60,525 nt of DNA from Spirochaetaceae bacterium. GTDB lineage: Bacteria; Spirochaetota; Spirochaetia; B11-G9. Where the stretch lies: NCBI GenBank assembly GCA_015493635.1, contig WGCU01000050.1, positions 1-60,525 on the forward strand. The letters are read 5' to 3'. The stretch's first letter is position 1. Each line of letters opens with the position of its first letter. The notes beneath the pieces were generated by a model. That model made no database searches. It was not told the origin of the DNA and saw nothing but the letters and a program-made list of their open reading frames with translations. A program made the translations under genes and the position numbers. This document shows, piece by piece, positions 41,332 to 50,234 of the stretch.

Positions 41332-42536
41332 TGGTAATCTTCTCCTTCAGGATCATGAAATGCTTTTCTGTTCAGCCGTGCATGGCTCATCCGCCCTTTT
41401 CCAATAAGCAGCTGGCTCAACGTCAGGTCGCCGGCACTGAAACTTGCTATGGCACCGGAAAGATAGATATCCCACATCCGGACGAACTGTTCCCCGAAAT
41501 TTTCCATGATTTCCGCTTTATGCTCATAGAACTGCTCCCGCCAGAAGTGGAGCGTCCTCGCATAATGAAGACGCAGGTTATCAATATCAAAAATAATCAG
41601 ATTATGCTTTTCCAGCGAGGGAATAACATCACTGAGCGCGGGAATGTAACCTCCGGGGAAGATGTACGTGTCAGTGAAAAGATCAGTAGGAACCGGATGA
41701 CGTTTCGTTATGGAATGAATGAGTCCGAGGCCTTCATCTTTCAAATGGTCATGTATAATATCCGCGAAAGCCTGGTAATTCGATTTCCCTACATGCTCAA
41801 GCATTCCAATTGAAGCAAATTTATCAAAGGTCCCCGTGACATTCCGGTAGTCTTCTTCAAGGAAATCAATTCTATCCTGAAGCCCTTCTCTTTTAGCCCA
41901 TTCCCGGGCATAGGAAACCTGTTCATGGGAAATATTGTACGAAGTAACCTTTACATTGTATTTCTTTGCGGCATAAACAGCAAACCCGCCCCAGCCGCTT
42001 CCCGTTTCAAGAACCGTCTCCCCGGGTTTCAGTTCAAGCTTGCGGCACACATACTCCATCTTGTTCAGCTGGGCATCTTTCAGAGACTGCTCCGGATAAT
42101 CAAAAAAAGCACAGGTATATTGCATATTTTCATCAAGCCACATCCGGTAAAAATCATTACCCAGATCATAGTGTGACTTGATATTCCGTTTGGAGCCTTT
42201 CAGGGTATTGCGGTTTTTAAGATACATGGTAATGAACTTTACCTTGTCCCGTACCGTCGGTTCAAAAAGGGAAAGAGAAGGATCATAGGGAACAGAAAGA
42301 CAATCAGCGAGGTCTCCCTCCACTTGGATCTCTCCAAGCATGTAACTTTCGGCAAACCCTATATCTCCCCGGAGCATAAAGTTTTTCAGCCCTTTTTCAG
42401 TAACAAACTTTACACTGAAAAACCTGCCGTCATCTTTGTCTCCGAAGGTTTCCCTCTCTCCATCAGGAAACTGAATTTCAAACTTCTTCCCTCTGTACTT
42501 TGAAAAGATACGCTTTATAAAATCTCTTGTTTTCAT
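41313..42536 (-). CDS. cfa: Cyclopropane-fatty-acyl-phospholipid synthase family methyltransferase
   Basis: 407 residues. N-terminal lipid-binding part (~1-110, FAESYMLGEIQVEGDLADCL). SAM-dependent methyltransferase core: SHYDLGNDFYRMWLDE, LETGSGWGGFAVYAA, SIGMLEHVGKSNYQAF, and FPGGYIPALSD. The C-terminal part includes HYARTLHFWREQF. By family it adds a methylene or methyl group from SAM to the double bond of phospholipid acyl chains at the inner membrane. AGAGGC precedes the ATG. The downstream flavoprotein gene overlaps its end. Confidence 0.9.
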   Translation of the reverse strand: MKTRDFIKRIFSKYRGKKFEIQFPDGERETFGDKDDGRFFSVKFVTEKGLKNFMLRGDIGFAESYMLGEIQVEGDLADCLSVPYDPSLSLFEPTVRDKVKFITMYLKNRNTLKGSKRNIKSHYDLGNDFYRMWLDENMQYTCAFFDYPEQSLKDAQLNKMEYVCRKLELKPGETVLETGSGWGGFAVYAAKKYNVKVTSYNISHEQVSYAREWAKREGLQDRIDFLEEDYRNVTGTFDKFASIGMLEHVGKSNYQAFADIIHDHLKDEGLGLIHSITKRHPVPTDLFTDTYIFPGGYIPALSDVIPSLEKHNLIIFDIDNLRLHYARTLHFWREQFYEHKAEIMENFGEQFVRMWDIYLSGAIASFSAGDLTLSQLLIGKGRMSHARLNRKAFHDPEGEDYHWNFWT

Positions 42537-42665
42537 AGAAAGCCTCTGTTTTTATCTATGTTAATAGAAAAATACTATTCATCAGATTATAAAGCAAGAA
42601 GAAAACCGGACAATTTACTTTACAAAAAATATAACTTCTCTTACCATCTGCATAAGAGGTCCCGA

Positions 42666-43418
42666 ATGAATGAAAAAGACTTTGATCCAGGCGGGGTAGG
42701 CATTCCCAACGGGAACTATTTTGGATTCCCCTATACTCCGGAAGAAGCAGATGTTCTGCTCATTTCAGTCCCTTGGGATGTTACAACTTCTTACAATGCC
42801 GGTTCTTCCTATGGCCCCAAAGCAATACTGGACGCTTCAAATCAGCTTGATTTTTTTGACCCGGAAATTCCTAAAGCATGGGAAATTGGGATAGGAACCG
42901 ATCCTTTTAACGATGATTTATTGAAGAAAAGCAAAAGGTTAAGAGCCGAAGCGGAGGAAGTCATAAACCACCTTGAAAACGGAGGGAGTCTGACCGATCC
43001 GGAAATTACAGAATCTCTGGCTAAAGTCAACGATGGCTCCAAAGAACTTAACTCATGGCTATATGAAAAATCCAAAACCGCATTAGCGGCTGACAAGCTT
43101 GTAGGAGTAGTAGGGGGAGACCACAGTGTCCCTTTCGGCCTCCTCCGGGCCCTATCTGAAAAACATACCGGCTTCGGAATCCTTCAAATTGATGCTCATG
43201 CCGATTTAAGGAGGGCTTATGAAGGATTTGAGTATTCACATGCATCGATAATGTACAATGCCATGAACCTGAAGAGCATCGAAAAAATTGTACATCTCGG
43301 AGTAAGAGACCTTTGCGAAGTTGCTCCCGGTGAGGATGAATGGGACGCAAACGTAGGAGCCAGGATTCTATATAAACTCACCAATCTGATGTATACATCA
43401 AACCGAGGCGTCCAGTAA
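42666..43418 (+). pseudogene. Truncated arginase/agmatinase-family protein
   Basis: 250 residues from the ATG at 42666 (AAGAGGT upstream); a longer in-frame start at 42558 lacks support. Clear ureohydrolase core: SVPWDVTTSYNAGSSYGP, VGGDHSVPFG with the first Mn ligand His, and IDAHADLR with the next Asp/His/Asp ligands. The last third of the family fold, with SFDIDALDP and the two final metal-binding Asp residues, is missing. After GVRDLCE the protein runs into ~32 residues with no family resemblance and stops. It is probably a degraded gene after a deletion, since the active site cannot be complete. An unusual short paralogue is less likely. Confidence 0.65.
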
Positions 43419-43459
43419 AGAACGGCACAATTCCCTTACATATTTGTATAGAACAAATA

Positions 43460-44182
43460 TCACGAAAGCAACCTATTTCCGGGAAGGACACTTTGTTCTA
43501 TCCGGCCTATTATCTGATCGAGAAGAACAGCCAGAACAGCAGTAGTAACAGCACCTTCAAGAATAAACGCCTGATTATTCCAGACGATACCTGAGATTAT
43601 CGGATTTCCCAGTCCCCCTGCTCCTACTACCGCTCCAATGGTTGCGGTACCCACATTAACGACAACCGACATTCGGATTCCGGCAAAAAGTACCGGAAGA
43701 GCAAGGGGCAGTTCCACTTTAAGGAGAATCTCACTCTGGGTCATCCCCATTCCCCGGGCTGCTTCCTTCACCGTGGGAGACACTTCCTCCAGCCCTGCAA
43801 TGGTATTACGGAGAATCGGTAAAATACTGTACAGAAAAAGAGCAAGTACCGTAGGTTTAAATCCGAAACCCACAAGAGGTACCGCCAGGGCCAGTACGGC
43901 AACCGGCGGAATTGTCTGACTTAAGGCTCCAAGGTCACCGGCAATGCCCTTGAATCCGCTTCCTGACTTCCTTGTAACAAAGATACCAAGGGGAACACCA
44001 GCAAGCACAGCAGCAAAGCTGGATATGGCCACAAGAATAAGATGCTGTCCCAGCATCTGCGGGAGAGAGACCCGCGGGTAGAGAACTGCTTTAAGTCCCG
44101 GCCACAGAGAGATATTGAATACCGTATATAAAAAGAGAAACGTAAAAAGTACAATGCCCAGCCATGCTTTGAAATACTTCAT
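43460..44182 (-). CDS. ABC permease of osmolyte/betaine importer (YehW-like)
   Basis: 240 residues, about six membrane helices. The binding-protein-dependent EAA-type loop reads EAARGMGMTQSEILLKVELPLALP. Glycine-rich VVGAGGLGNPI near the C-terminus is typical of OpuB/ProW/YehW permeases. Last gene of the four-gene operon; its ATG overlaps the ATPase stop by 4 bases. It forms the membrane channel together with the larger permease encoded upstream. Confidence 0.9.
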   Translation of the reverse strand: MKYFKAWLGIVLFTFLFLYTVFNISLWPGLKAVLYPRVSLPQMLGQHLILVAISSFAAVLAGVPLGIFVTRKSGSGFKGIAGDLGALSQTIPPVAVLALAVPLVGFGFKPTVLALFLYSILPILRNTIAGLEEVSPTVKEAARGMGMTQSEILLKVELPLALPVLFAGIRMSVVVNVGTATIGAVVGAGGLGNPIISGIVWNNQAFILEGAVTTAVLAVLLDQIIGRIEQSVLPGNRLLS

Positions 44183-45276
44183 GATTCGGAAACCTGTTCA
44201 ATATCCCGGAGGCTGATCTCTCCCTGCAGTATCCCTTTTTTATCTACAACCGGTACATTTTTTATTCCCTGACCGAGCATCTTTGAAAGAACCAGCTTAA
44301 GGGAATCCTCTCTCTGCACAGCAATGTTAAAAACCTCAATCTTTGAATAACCTGACAGAGGATCTGCAGCAAAGAGGGGATGTTTTATGTCTATCCATCC
44401 CTTAAGCTGTAACCGGGCGTCTGTAGCCCATACAAAGGCAGCCCCTTGTTCGGAAAGTTTTATCAGATGTTCAGAAACCTTATCCGTTTCTATATCTACC
44501 GAACGGGCCTCCCTCATTACCTGTGCCGCGTCATAACGGGAAAGTTTTTTAAGTGAACGGTCCACACCAACAAAATCCCTCACAAAAGAATTGGCCGGAG
44601 AAGTAAGGATTGTTTCAGGTATGTCATACTGCACAATACGGCCGTCTTTCATTATTGCAATTCTGTCTGCCAGACGGATAGCCTCATCCAGATCATGGGT
44701 TACAAAAACAACGGTTTTTTTAAGTTTACGCTGAATGGAAAGAAACTCATCCTGCAGCAGCAGCCGTCCCAGGGGATCTACTGCTCCGAAAGGTTCGTCC
44801 ATAAGCAGAATAGGCGGATCAGCAGCCAGCGCCCGGGCTACCCCAATACGCTGGGCTTCTCCTCCGGAAAGTTCATGAGGATATTTCTCCCCGTACACAA
44901 CCGGATCCAGATCGATTAGCTCCATAAGCTCAGTAACCCGTTTTTTCACCCGATCCCTGTCCCATTTCATAAGCCGGGGTACCACAGCAATATTATCCCG
45001 GACCGTCATGTGGGGGAAGAGACCAATACTCTGAATAACATACCCTATGGATCGGCGGAGAAGCTCCGGTTTCCCTGCCATATTATCGTGCCCATCGATA
45101 AATATTTTCCCCTCGGTAGGGATAATCATACGGTTTATCATCTTGAGGGTAGTTGATTTCCCGCACCCTGAAGGGCCTATGAGCACACACAGCTCTCCTT
45201 TCTCTACGGAAAGGTCAAGAGCATTAACAGCTGTTGTTCCGCCGAATACCATTGTTACCTTCTTGAGTTGTATCAC
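44179..45276 (-). CDS. ABC ATPase with CBS pair (OpuBA/YehX-like)
   Basis: 365 residues. Walker A GPSGCGKST, signature LSGGEAQRIGVARAL, Walker B ILLMDEPFGAVDP, H-loop VTHDLDEA. Residues ~250-360 form two CBS-like units ending GISLRDIEQV-type (EISLRDIEQVSES), as in OpuA-type ATPases, which may sense ionic strength. The start is GTG, overlapping the upstream TGA. It energises uptake of glycine betaine, choline or a related osmolyte; the exact ligand is not readable. Confidence 0.9.
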   Translation of the reverse strand: MIQLKKVTMVFGGTTAVNALDLSVEKGELCVLIGPSGCGKSTTLKMINRMIIPTEGKIFIDGHDNMAGKPELLRRSIGYVIQSIGLFPHMTVRDNIAVVPRLMKWDRDRVKKRVTELMELIDLDPVVYGEKYPHELSGGEAQRIGVARALAADPPILLMDEPFGAVDPLGRLLLQDEFLSIQRKLKKTVVFVTHDLDEAIRLADRIAIMKDGRIVQYDIPETILTSPANSFVRDFVGVDRSLKKLSRYDAAQVMREARSVDIETDKVSEHLIKLSEQGAAFVWATDARLQLKGWIDIKHPLFAADPLSGYSKIEVFNIAVQREDSLKLVLSKMLGQGIKNVPVVDKKGILQGEISLRDIEQVSES

Positions 45277-46472
45277 ACCGGCCCTCCCGTATTCATGTTT
45301 CTCAGTTTCACCCCCCGGGGTGTTAACAAACCGGTTATCAGCAGCATCAACCGGTCAACAAGCACTGCGAGAATAACAACAGGAAGCGCTCCCAAAAGAA
45401 TAAGATCGGTAGCCGCCTGACCCAGACCCTGAAAGATAAAGAATCCGAACCCCCCTGCTCCGATAAGCGCAGCGACAGTGGTATTTCCGATTGCCTGCAC
45501 AGCCGCCAGACGGAGTCCGTTCAGCATAATCGGTACAGCAAGAGGTATTTCTATGGTAAAAAGCAGCTGGAATCTGCTCAAGCCCATCCCCTTTCCCGCT
45601 TGAATAATGACCGGATCAACAGCTTTTAATCCGGTATAAATATTACGTGTTACCGGCAGCAGCGCGTAGAGCGTCAGGGCAATGAGAGCCGGAGCAGATC
45701 CGGTTCCCCGGATACCCAGGGTCCTGAAAAAACTGAACCTGGTATACAGGTAGGAAAGCGGAGCAATAAGGAGTCCGAAAAGAGCAAGGCTGGGAATGGT
45801 CTGGGCAGTATTTACAAAATAGAAGATGCTCTTTTCCGCTCTTTTCTTACGGTACGCGTGTACTCCCAGAGGAATGCCGATAAGCAGGGCAAGTCCGACA
45901 CTGGAAAAAGAGAGAGACAGATGATGGTAAAACTCTTGAATAAACCGGCCCTTTTTTGCACTGAACTCCTGTACCAGCGAAAGATGGCTGAACAGCCCCT
46001 CAATACCAAAAATCACAAGAAAGACAAGAGATAGATACACCAATGTAATGCGCACGGGAAGAGAGGTAATCTCTTTTACAGCTGAAGCAGTAAGAATGTA
46101 CCCTCCCAAAAGCATCAGCCAGGCCCCTGCCCCCAGGGAAATCCTGCTTACACCAGTCCTGTTTTCCAGAAGGAAGGCGGACGTTTCAACCAGAGCCAGA
46201 AAAACAAAAAGAATAATGAGATTACCTAAAACCGCCGTTATGACAGGATAGAAGGAACGGAACCTGAGAAAGACAAAAGTACCGGCAACTGCTGCCAGTA
46301 AAATAATGAGAGCAACGGTATACACCGGTTCTGTAGACTGCCACAGAGCGGTTGGAACCCCTCTTGCCAGGCGGTTCTCCCTCAGTACAGTGAACCCCGG
46401 AAAAAAAGCAGCCATTAGAATTACCATACTGAACCCCGCTAGGCGGGGCAAATCACTTTTTCCGGATTTCAC
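45273..46472 (-). CDS. ABC permease with extended N-terminus (YehY-like)
   Basis: 399 residues (E. coli YehY is about 385). Roughly six extra hydrophobic segments occupy the first ~180 residues, ahead of a standard six-helix permease with loop IQAGKGMGLSRFQLLFTIEIPLAVP and VAALIGAGGFGFFIFQGL. GTG start. The long N-terminus and the gene order (binding protein, long permease, ATPase, short permease) match yehZYXW rather than the opuB arrangement. Confidence 0.88.
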   Translation of the reverse strand: MKSGKSDLPRLAGFSMVILMAAFFPGFTVLRENRLARGVPTALWQSTEPVYTVALIILLAAVAGTFVFLRFRSFYPVITAVLGNLIILFVFLALVETSAFLLENRTGVSRISLGAGAWLMLLGGYILTASAVKEITSLPVRITLVYLSLVFLVIFGIEGLFSHLSLVQEFSAKKGRFIQEFYHHLSLSFSSVGLALLIGIPLGVHAYRKKRAEKSIFYFVNTAQTIPSLALFGLLIAPLSYLYTRFSFFRTLGIRGTGSAPALIALTLYALLPVTRNIYTGLKAVDPVIIQAGKGMGLSRFQLLFTIEIPLAVPIMLNGLRLAAVQAIGNTTVAALIGAGGFGFFIFQGLGQAATDLILLGALPVVILAVLVDRLMLLITGLLTPRGVKLRNMNTGGPV

Positions 46473-46525
46473 AGAAAACTTCTCAACCGGACCGGGAGAA
46501 CAATCGGCGTAGATCCTTCATAACG

Positions 46526-47464
46526 CTATTTCAAAAACTTATGTTCTTTCAGAAATGTTTCAGCAACAGCACCGGCATCTTTCCCCCCGATAACAATTTC
46601 TCCGTTAAGCGTCTGCAGTGTAACAAGATCCAGACTAAGGAAAACCGGTTTTAGAATAGCTGCTATCTCCGGATGCAGATCCAGTACCGACTTTCTTATT
46701 ATCGGTGCCGGTTCATACACAGGCTGCACACCTTTGGTATCCTGCAGGACAGTGAGATTAAACGCTGCAATTGATCCGTCGGTACCATAGGCCATGGCAA
46801 AATTAACTCCGTCAGTATTATCCGCTGCTGCTTTTTCAGTCTGAGCAGTGTTGCCTCCCGCCAGAATAAGAAGCTGATCATTCTGCAGTTTAAATCCGTA
46901 CGTTTTCTCAAACGCGGGAAGTGCCGCAGGACTTGTAGAAAACTCCTCGGAGCAGGCAATCTTTATCTTTCCGCCGTTGTTTATATAGCGGGCCATATCA
47001 TCCAGAGTTTTCAACTCCTCTTTTCCGGCCAGATCCTGCCTGACTGCGATTGCCCAGGTATTGTTAGCAGGAGCAGGAGTCAGCCAGACAATTTTATTCG
47101 CTTCAAAATCCAGCTTTTTTACTTCCTGGTAACCGCTTTGCGAATTTTTCCAGATCTCCGGTTTCTTACTGGAAAAGAAAAACTGTCCGTTTCCCGTATA
47201 CTCCGGATAGATATCTATTTCTCCGCTGATTAATGCTTTACGGACAACACTTGTCGGGCCGAATTCGGTTTTATCTTCCACCTCAATCCCGTTTGCTTTA
47301 AGCATTTTTACAATCATCTGGCCAAGGAGTGCACCTTCCGTATCAATCTTTGAAGCGACAACTACCGGCGGTCCGGCCAAAGCTGCTTCCTTACTGCCGG
47401 CAGCATAGAGAAGGGAAACTCCGGTTATCAGTATAACTGCCAATACACATACTATCTTTTTCAT
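46526..47464 (-). CDS. Osmolyte-binding protein of ABC importer (OsmF/YehZ-like)
   Basis: 312 residues. Sec signal peptide (~1-22, VCVLAVILITGVSLLYAAG), no lipobox. The mature protein starts with SKIDTEGALLGQMI, then EIDIYPEYTGNGQFFF and LTPAPANNTWAIAVR, family landmarks of the quaternary-ammonium binding proteins (OpuAC/OpuBC/ProX group). First gene of the operon, 53 bases upstream of the long permease. Periplasmic capture of glycine betaine or a similar solute is expected. Confidence 0.9.
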   Translation of the reverse strand: MKKIVCVLAVILITGVSLLYAAGSKEAALAGPPVVVASKIDTEGALLGQMIVKMLKANGIEVEDKTEFGPTSVVRKALISGEIDIYPEYTGNGQFFFSSKKPEIWKNSQSGYQEVKKLDFEANKIVWLTPAPANNTWAIAVRQDLAGKEELKTLDDMARYINNGGKIKIACSEEFSTSPAALPAFEKTYGFKLQNDQLLILAGGNTAQTEKAAADNTDGVNFAMAYGTDGSIAAFNLTVLQDTKGVQPVYEPAPIIRKSVLDLHPEIAAILKPVFLSLDLVTLQTLNGEIVIGGKDAGAVAETFLKEHKFLK

Positions 47465-47504
47465 ATTTTCATCCTTCTATCTCTCGTTGTTAAACTATCA
47501 TTAA

Positions 47505-47533
47505 ACCTTACTATCTCCGACTATAACTGTCAA
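47505..47533 (-). promoter_or_regulatory. Candidate promoter of the osmolyte importer operon
   Basis: A perfect TTGACA on the minus strand directly after the upstream gene's stop, then 17 bases and TAAGGT (3 of 6). About 40 bases before the binding-protein ATG. Confidence 0.4.
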
Positions 47534-47534
47534 G

Positions 47535-48902
47535 TTAATCTCCGAGGGGTTTCAAATCATTAAAAATCCAGGGAACAAGTTCCGAGACGGTAGGATGGGG
47601 AATAACCACCTCCTGAAGCTTTGTGTAGGGAAGCCCTGCCTGCATGGCAAGAGCGAGCATCCCGATAATCTCATCGCCTCCCACTCCGAAGATTGTCGCA
47701 CCCAATATCTGACTGCTTCCCTCCTCAACCAGAAACTTGATAAGCCCCTTAGGTTCATCCTTTTCTTTTGCCCGGCCGATGGTATCCATACTGCGGACTG
47801 CCATAAGAACCTTTTTCCCGGATTTCCGTGCTTCCCGTTCAGACATTCCCACCCTTGCGAGGGGAGGATCTATAAACATGGAATATATAAGAATCCGGTC
47901 GCTTATATGCCTGCTGCCCCCTTCCAGATGTTCCAGAAAAACCTGTCCGTCATGCACAGAAGTATGGGTAAACGCGCCGCGGCCGTTTACGTCTCCCAGC
48001 GCATAGATGTGGGGTACTGAAGTCTGGCATACTTCATTCACTGTGATGAATCCTCTCTCGTTAGTAACAACCCCGGCAGCGGAAAGATTTAGCATATCCG
48101 TATTAGGTACCCGCCCTACAGCTATAAGCAGCTGATCTCCGGACAGCTGTTTCCTTTCGCCGGATTCGGTAAAAATAACCTGTATTCCTCCATCTGGTTT
48201 TTCAAGAGCCGTTATTTCCGTGTTATAAAGTATCTGTATCCCTTCATCCGTTAAAATATCCGCGGCTGCTTTACTGATATCGGAATCTTCACGGGAGACA
48301 ATACGTTCTCCATGTTCAAGAACGGTAACCTTACTGCCCAGTCTGCGGAAGGCTTGAGCAAACTCAAGACCCACATAGGAGCCGCCGATAACCAGCAGAT
48401 GCTCAGGAAGAGCTTCCAGCCCGAGAATTCCTTTGTTGTCCAGCCAGGGAACCGAATCAATTCCTTTAAAAGGAGGCTTCCGCGACCGGGTTCCCGTGTG
48501 TATAATGATGGTTTCACCACGCAGGATATCCTCTCCCACCTGTACGGTGTGATCATCGACAAAAGACGCTTCACCGGGATAGAAATCAGTTGTTTTCTGG
48601 AGCCAGGATTTAAATCCATCACTGGAAGAAAATCGCATGGCGTTTACCCGTTCCATCACTTTCCGGAAATTTACCGAAACTTTTCCAGTTTCAACTCCGA
48701 AATCGTTTCCTCTTCCGGCCATGTGTGCGGCCCGTGCACTGGCAATAAGGGTCTTTGTAGGAGTGCAGCCCCAATTGACACAGGTACCCCCTACCCGGTC
48801 AGATTCAATAACGGCAATCTTTAATTTCCGCTTCAGAAGGTTCGGCAGTACTGTGCCCGTAGCCTGACCCGTTCCTATAAAGATAATATCGTATGATTTC
48901 AT
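47535..48902 (-). CDS. Pyridine nucleotide-disulfide oxidoreductase (dihydrolipoamide dehydrogenase/MerA-like)
   Basis: 455 residues. FAD loop IIFIGTGQATGTVLP, redox-active disulfide GGTCVNWGCTPTKT, NAD(P) loop VIGGSYVGLEFAQAF, second FAD contact YALGDVNGRG, and the C-terminal HPTVSELVPW that supplies the catalytic His-Glu pair. The fold and motifs fit dihydrolipoamide dehydrogenase, mercuric reductase or the soluble transhydrogenase-like branch; no E1/E2 or mer genes are near, so the physiological substrate is open. AAGGGG precedes the ATG. It follows the nucleoside operon by 18 bases and may be its last gene. Confidence 0.87.
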   Translation of the reverse strand: MKSYDIIFIGTGQATGTVLPNLLKRKLKIAVIESDRVGGTCVNWGCTPTKTLIASARAAHMAGRGNDFGVETGKVSVNFRKVMERVNAMRFSSSDGFKSWLQKTTDFYPGEASFVDDHTVQVGEDILRGETIIIHTGTRSRKPPFKGIDSVPWLDNKGILGLEALPEHLLVIGGSYVGLEFAQAFRRLGSKVTVLEHGERIVSREDSDISKAAADILTDEGIQILYNTEITALEKPDGGIQVIFTESGERKQLSGDQLLIAVGRVPNTDMLNLSAAGVVTNERGFITVNEVCQTSVPHIYALGDVNGRGAFTHTSVHDGQVFLEHLEGGSRHISDRILIYSMFIDPPLARVGMSEREARKSGKKVLMAVRSMDTIGRAKEKDEPKGLIKFLVEEGSSQILGATIFGVGGDEIIGMLALAMQAGLPYTKLQEVVIPHPTVSELVPWIFNDLKPLGD

Positions 48903-48920
48903 ATTGAGCCCCTTTCATTC

Positions 48921-50234
48921 TTAATGCCGGGAAACGTTATATCTCTGCATTGGCCCGTCTGATACCGTTGAAATCAACCGCCTTGATATTTCGGCAGCCT
49001 CCTCCCGGAGGGATGAAACATCCACCGTTGCCAAGCGGCCGTCCCGAACGGCAATCTTTCCATCGACTATTACCGTATCAATGTTCCGGTTATTCAGAGA
49101 ATACAGGATATCCGCAAATATGGAATTACCGGGGAACATATTCGGGGTAGATGGTTTTATACAGACAAGATCTGCAGGCGCACCGGGTACAATTTCTCCG
49201 TAATTCTGCAGTCCCATAACCGCTCCGTTCGTCATAAGAGGAAGAATATCATCAATTTTCCCCTTTTCAGGATCGGCATCCGCACATTTTGCCAGAAAAG
49301 CGGCATCCCTGGCTGTCTCAAAGATATCCATGGTATTGTTGGATGCACAGCCGTCACTGCCGAATCCGACAGGGATACCGGCGTCAAGAGCCCTGGAAAG
49401 AAGATTATTCACATCACCGAACTTCATGTAGGTTTTCGCACAATGCGCAATCCCGGCACCGCTTTCCTTTACAAGCTTCAGATCCTCATCAGTCGCCCAG
49501 TACGCGTGTGCAAGAATAGTACCCTTCCGGAGAACTCCTGTTTTCTGAAGCACCTGTATGGGAGACAGCCCTCTGGTTTTCAGTGAATCCTGAACCTGAC
49601 CGGACGTTTCCGAAACATGAATATGCATGGGAATATTCAGATTCTCTGATTCCTTCACAATCTCTTTCAAAAAATCGTCGGAACAGAGATAGGGAGAGTG
49701 AGGGCCGAGAGACATGGTTATCCGGCTGCTTTTCCCTAGGTACTCTTTCGTAAAATCAAGAGCCCTGCTGTACTTTTCACGGCTGTCTTCTCCGGAACCA
49801 AAAACAGCCCAGGCAAGATTGGCCCGCATACCGGAGAGAGTGTATGCATCGAAGGCCTGCTCCATATTAAAATAGTGGTCCGCTACTGCTGTTACTCCCG
49901 AAAGAAGCATTTCCGCCGCTCCAAGGAGCGTACCGACATAAACATCCCGGGGCGTCAAACTCCGCTCATAGATCCATACATACTTATTAAACCAGTCACC
50001 AACCGTGACATCCTCGGCTACCCCCCGGAGCAGGGTCATGGCTGTATGGCTGTGGTTGTTGGTAAGTCCGGGGAAAACGTACATCCCCTTCCCGTCTATA
50101 ACCGAATCGGAAACTGAAGAATGGGGAGTAGTATCGAGTATTTTCTCAATTCTCCCGTTTCTTATGTAAACGTCCGCATTCCGGCGTACTGAAAGTGATG
50201 AAAAAGAAAGTATCGAAATATTTTTTAAAATCAC
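48921..50234 (-). CDS. Amidohydrolase, MtaD/SAH-deaminase-like (purine deaminase)
   Basis: 437 residues. Metal ligands H61 and H63 in NNHSHTAMTLLRG; HIHVSETSGQ and ILAHAYWATDED supply the next histidines; GSDGCASNNTMD holds the catalytic Asp. This is the deaminase branch of the amidohydrolase superfamily (5'-methylthioadenosine/S-adenosylhomocysteine deaminase, guanine and related deaminases). The usual AHNPxSNxKL stretch is AHCAKTYMKFG here, so specificity may differ. It starts with GTG overlapping the upstream hydrolase stop. Placement after two nucleoside hydrolases and a nucleoside importer suggests deamination of a purine base or nucleoside (inference). Confidence 0.85.
   Translation of the reverse strand: MILKNISILSFSSLSVRRNADVYIRNGRIEKILDTTPHSSVSDSVIDGKGMYVFPGLTNNHSHTAMTLLRGVAEDVTVGDWFNKYVWIYERSLTPRDVYVGTLLGAAEMLLSGVTAVADHYFNMEQAFDAYTLSGMRANLAWAVFGSGEDSREKYSRALDFTKEYLGKSSRITMSLGPHSPYLCSDDFLKEIVKESENLNIPMHIHVSETSGQVQDSLKTRGLSPIQVLQKTGVLRKGTILAHAYWATDEDLKLVKESGAGIAHCAKTYMKFGDVNNLLSRALDAGIPVGFGSDGCASNNTMDIFETARDAAFLAKCADADPEKGKIDDILPLMTNGAVMGLQNYGEIVPGAPADLVCIKPSTPNMFPGNSIFADILYSLNNRNIDTVIVDGKIAVRDGRLATVDVSSLREEAAEISRRLISTVSDGPMQRYNVSRH

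Noticed and set aside
42558-42665. Longer N-terminus for the arginase-family gene starting at 42558
   Set aside because: No ribosome site, atypical extension, and an internal ATG at 42666 with AAGAGGT matches family N-termini.
43440-43460. AT-rich inverted repeat ATATTTGT/ACAAATAT between the truncated gene and the importer operon
   Set aside because: It is a weak AT-only stem without a T run, so terminator function is not supported.
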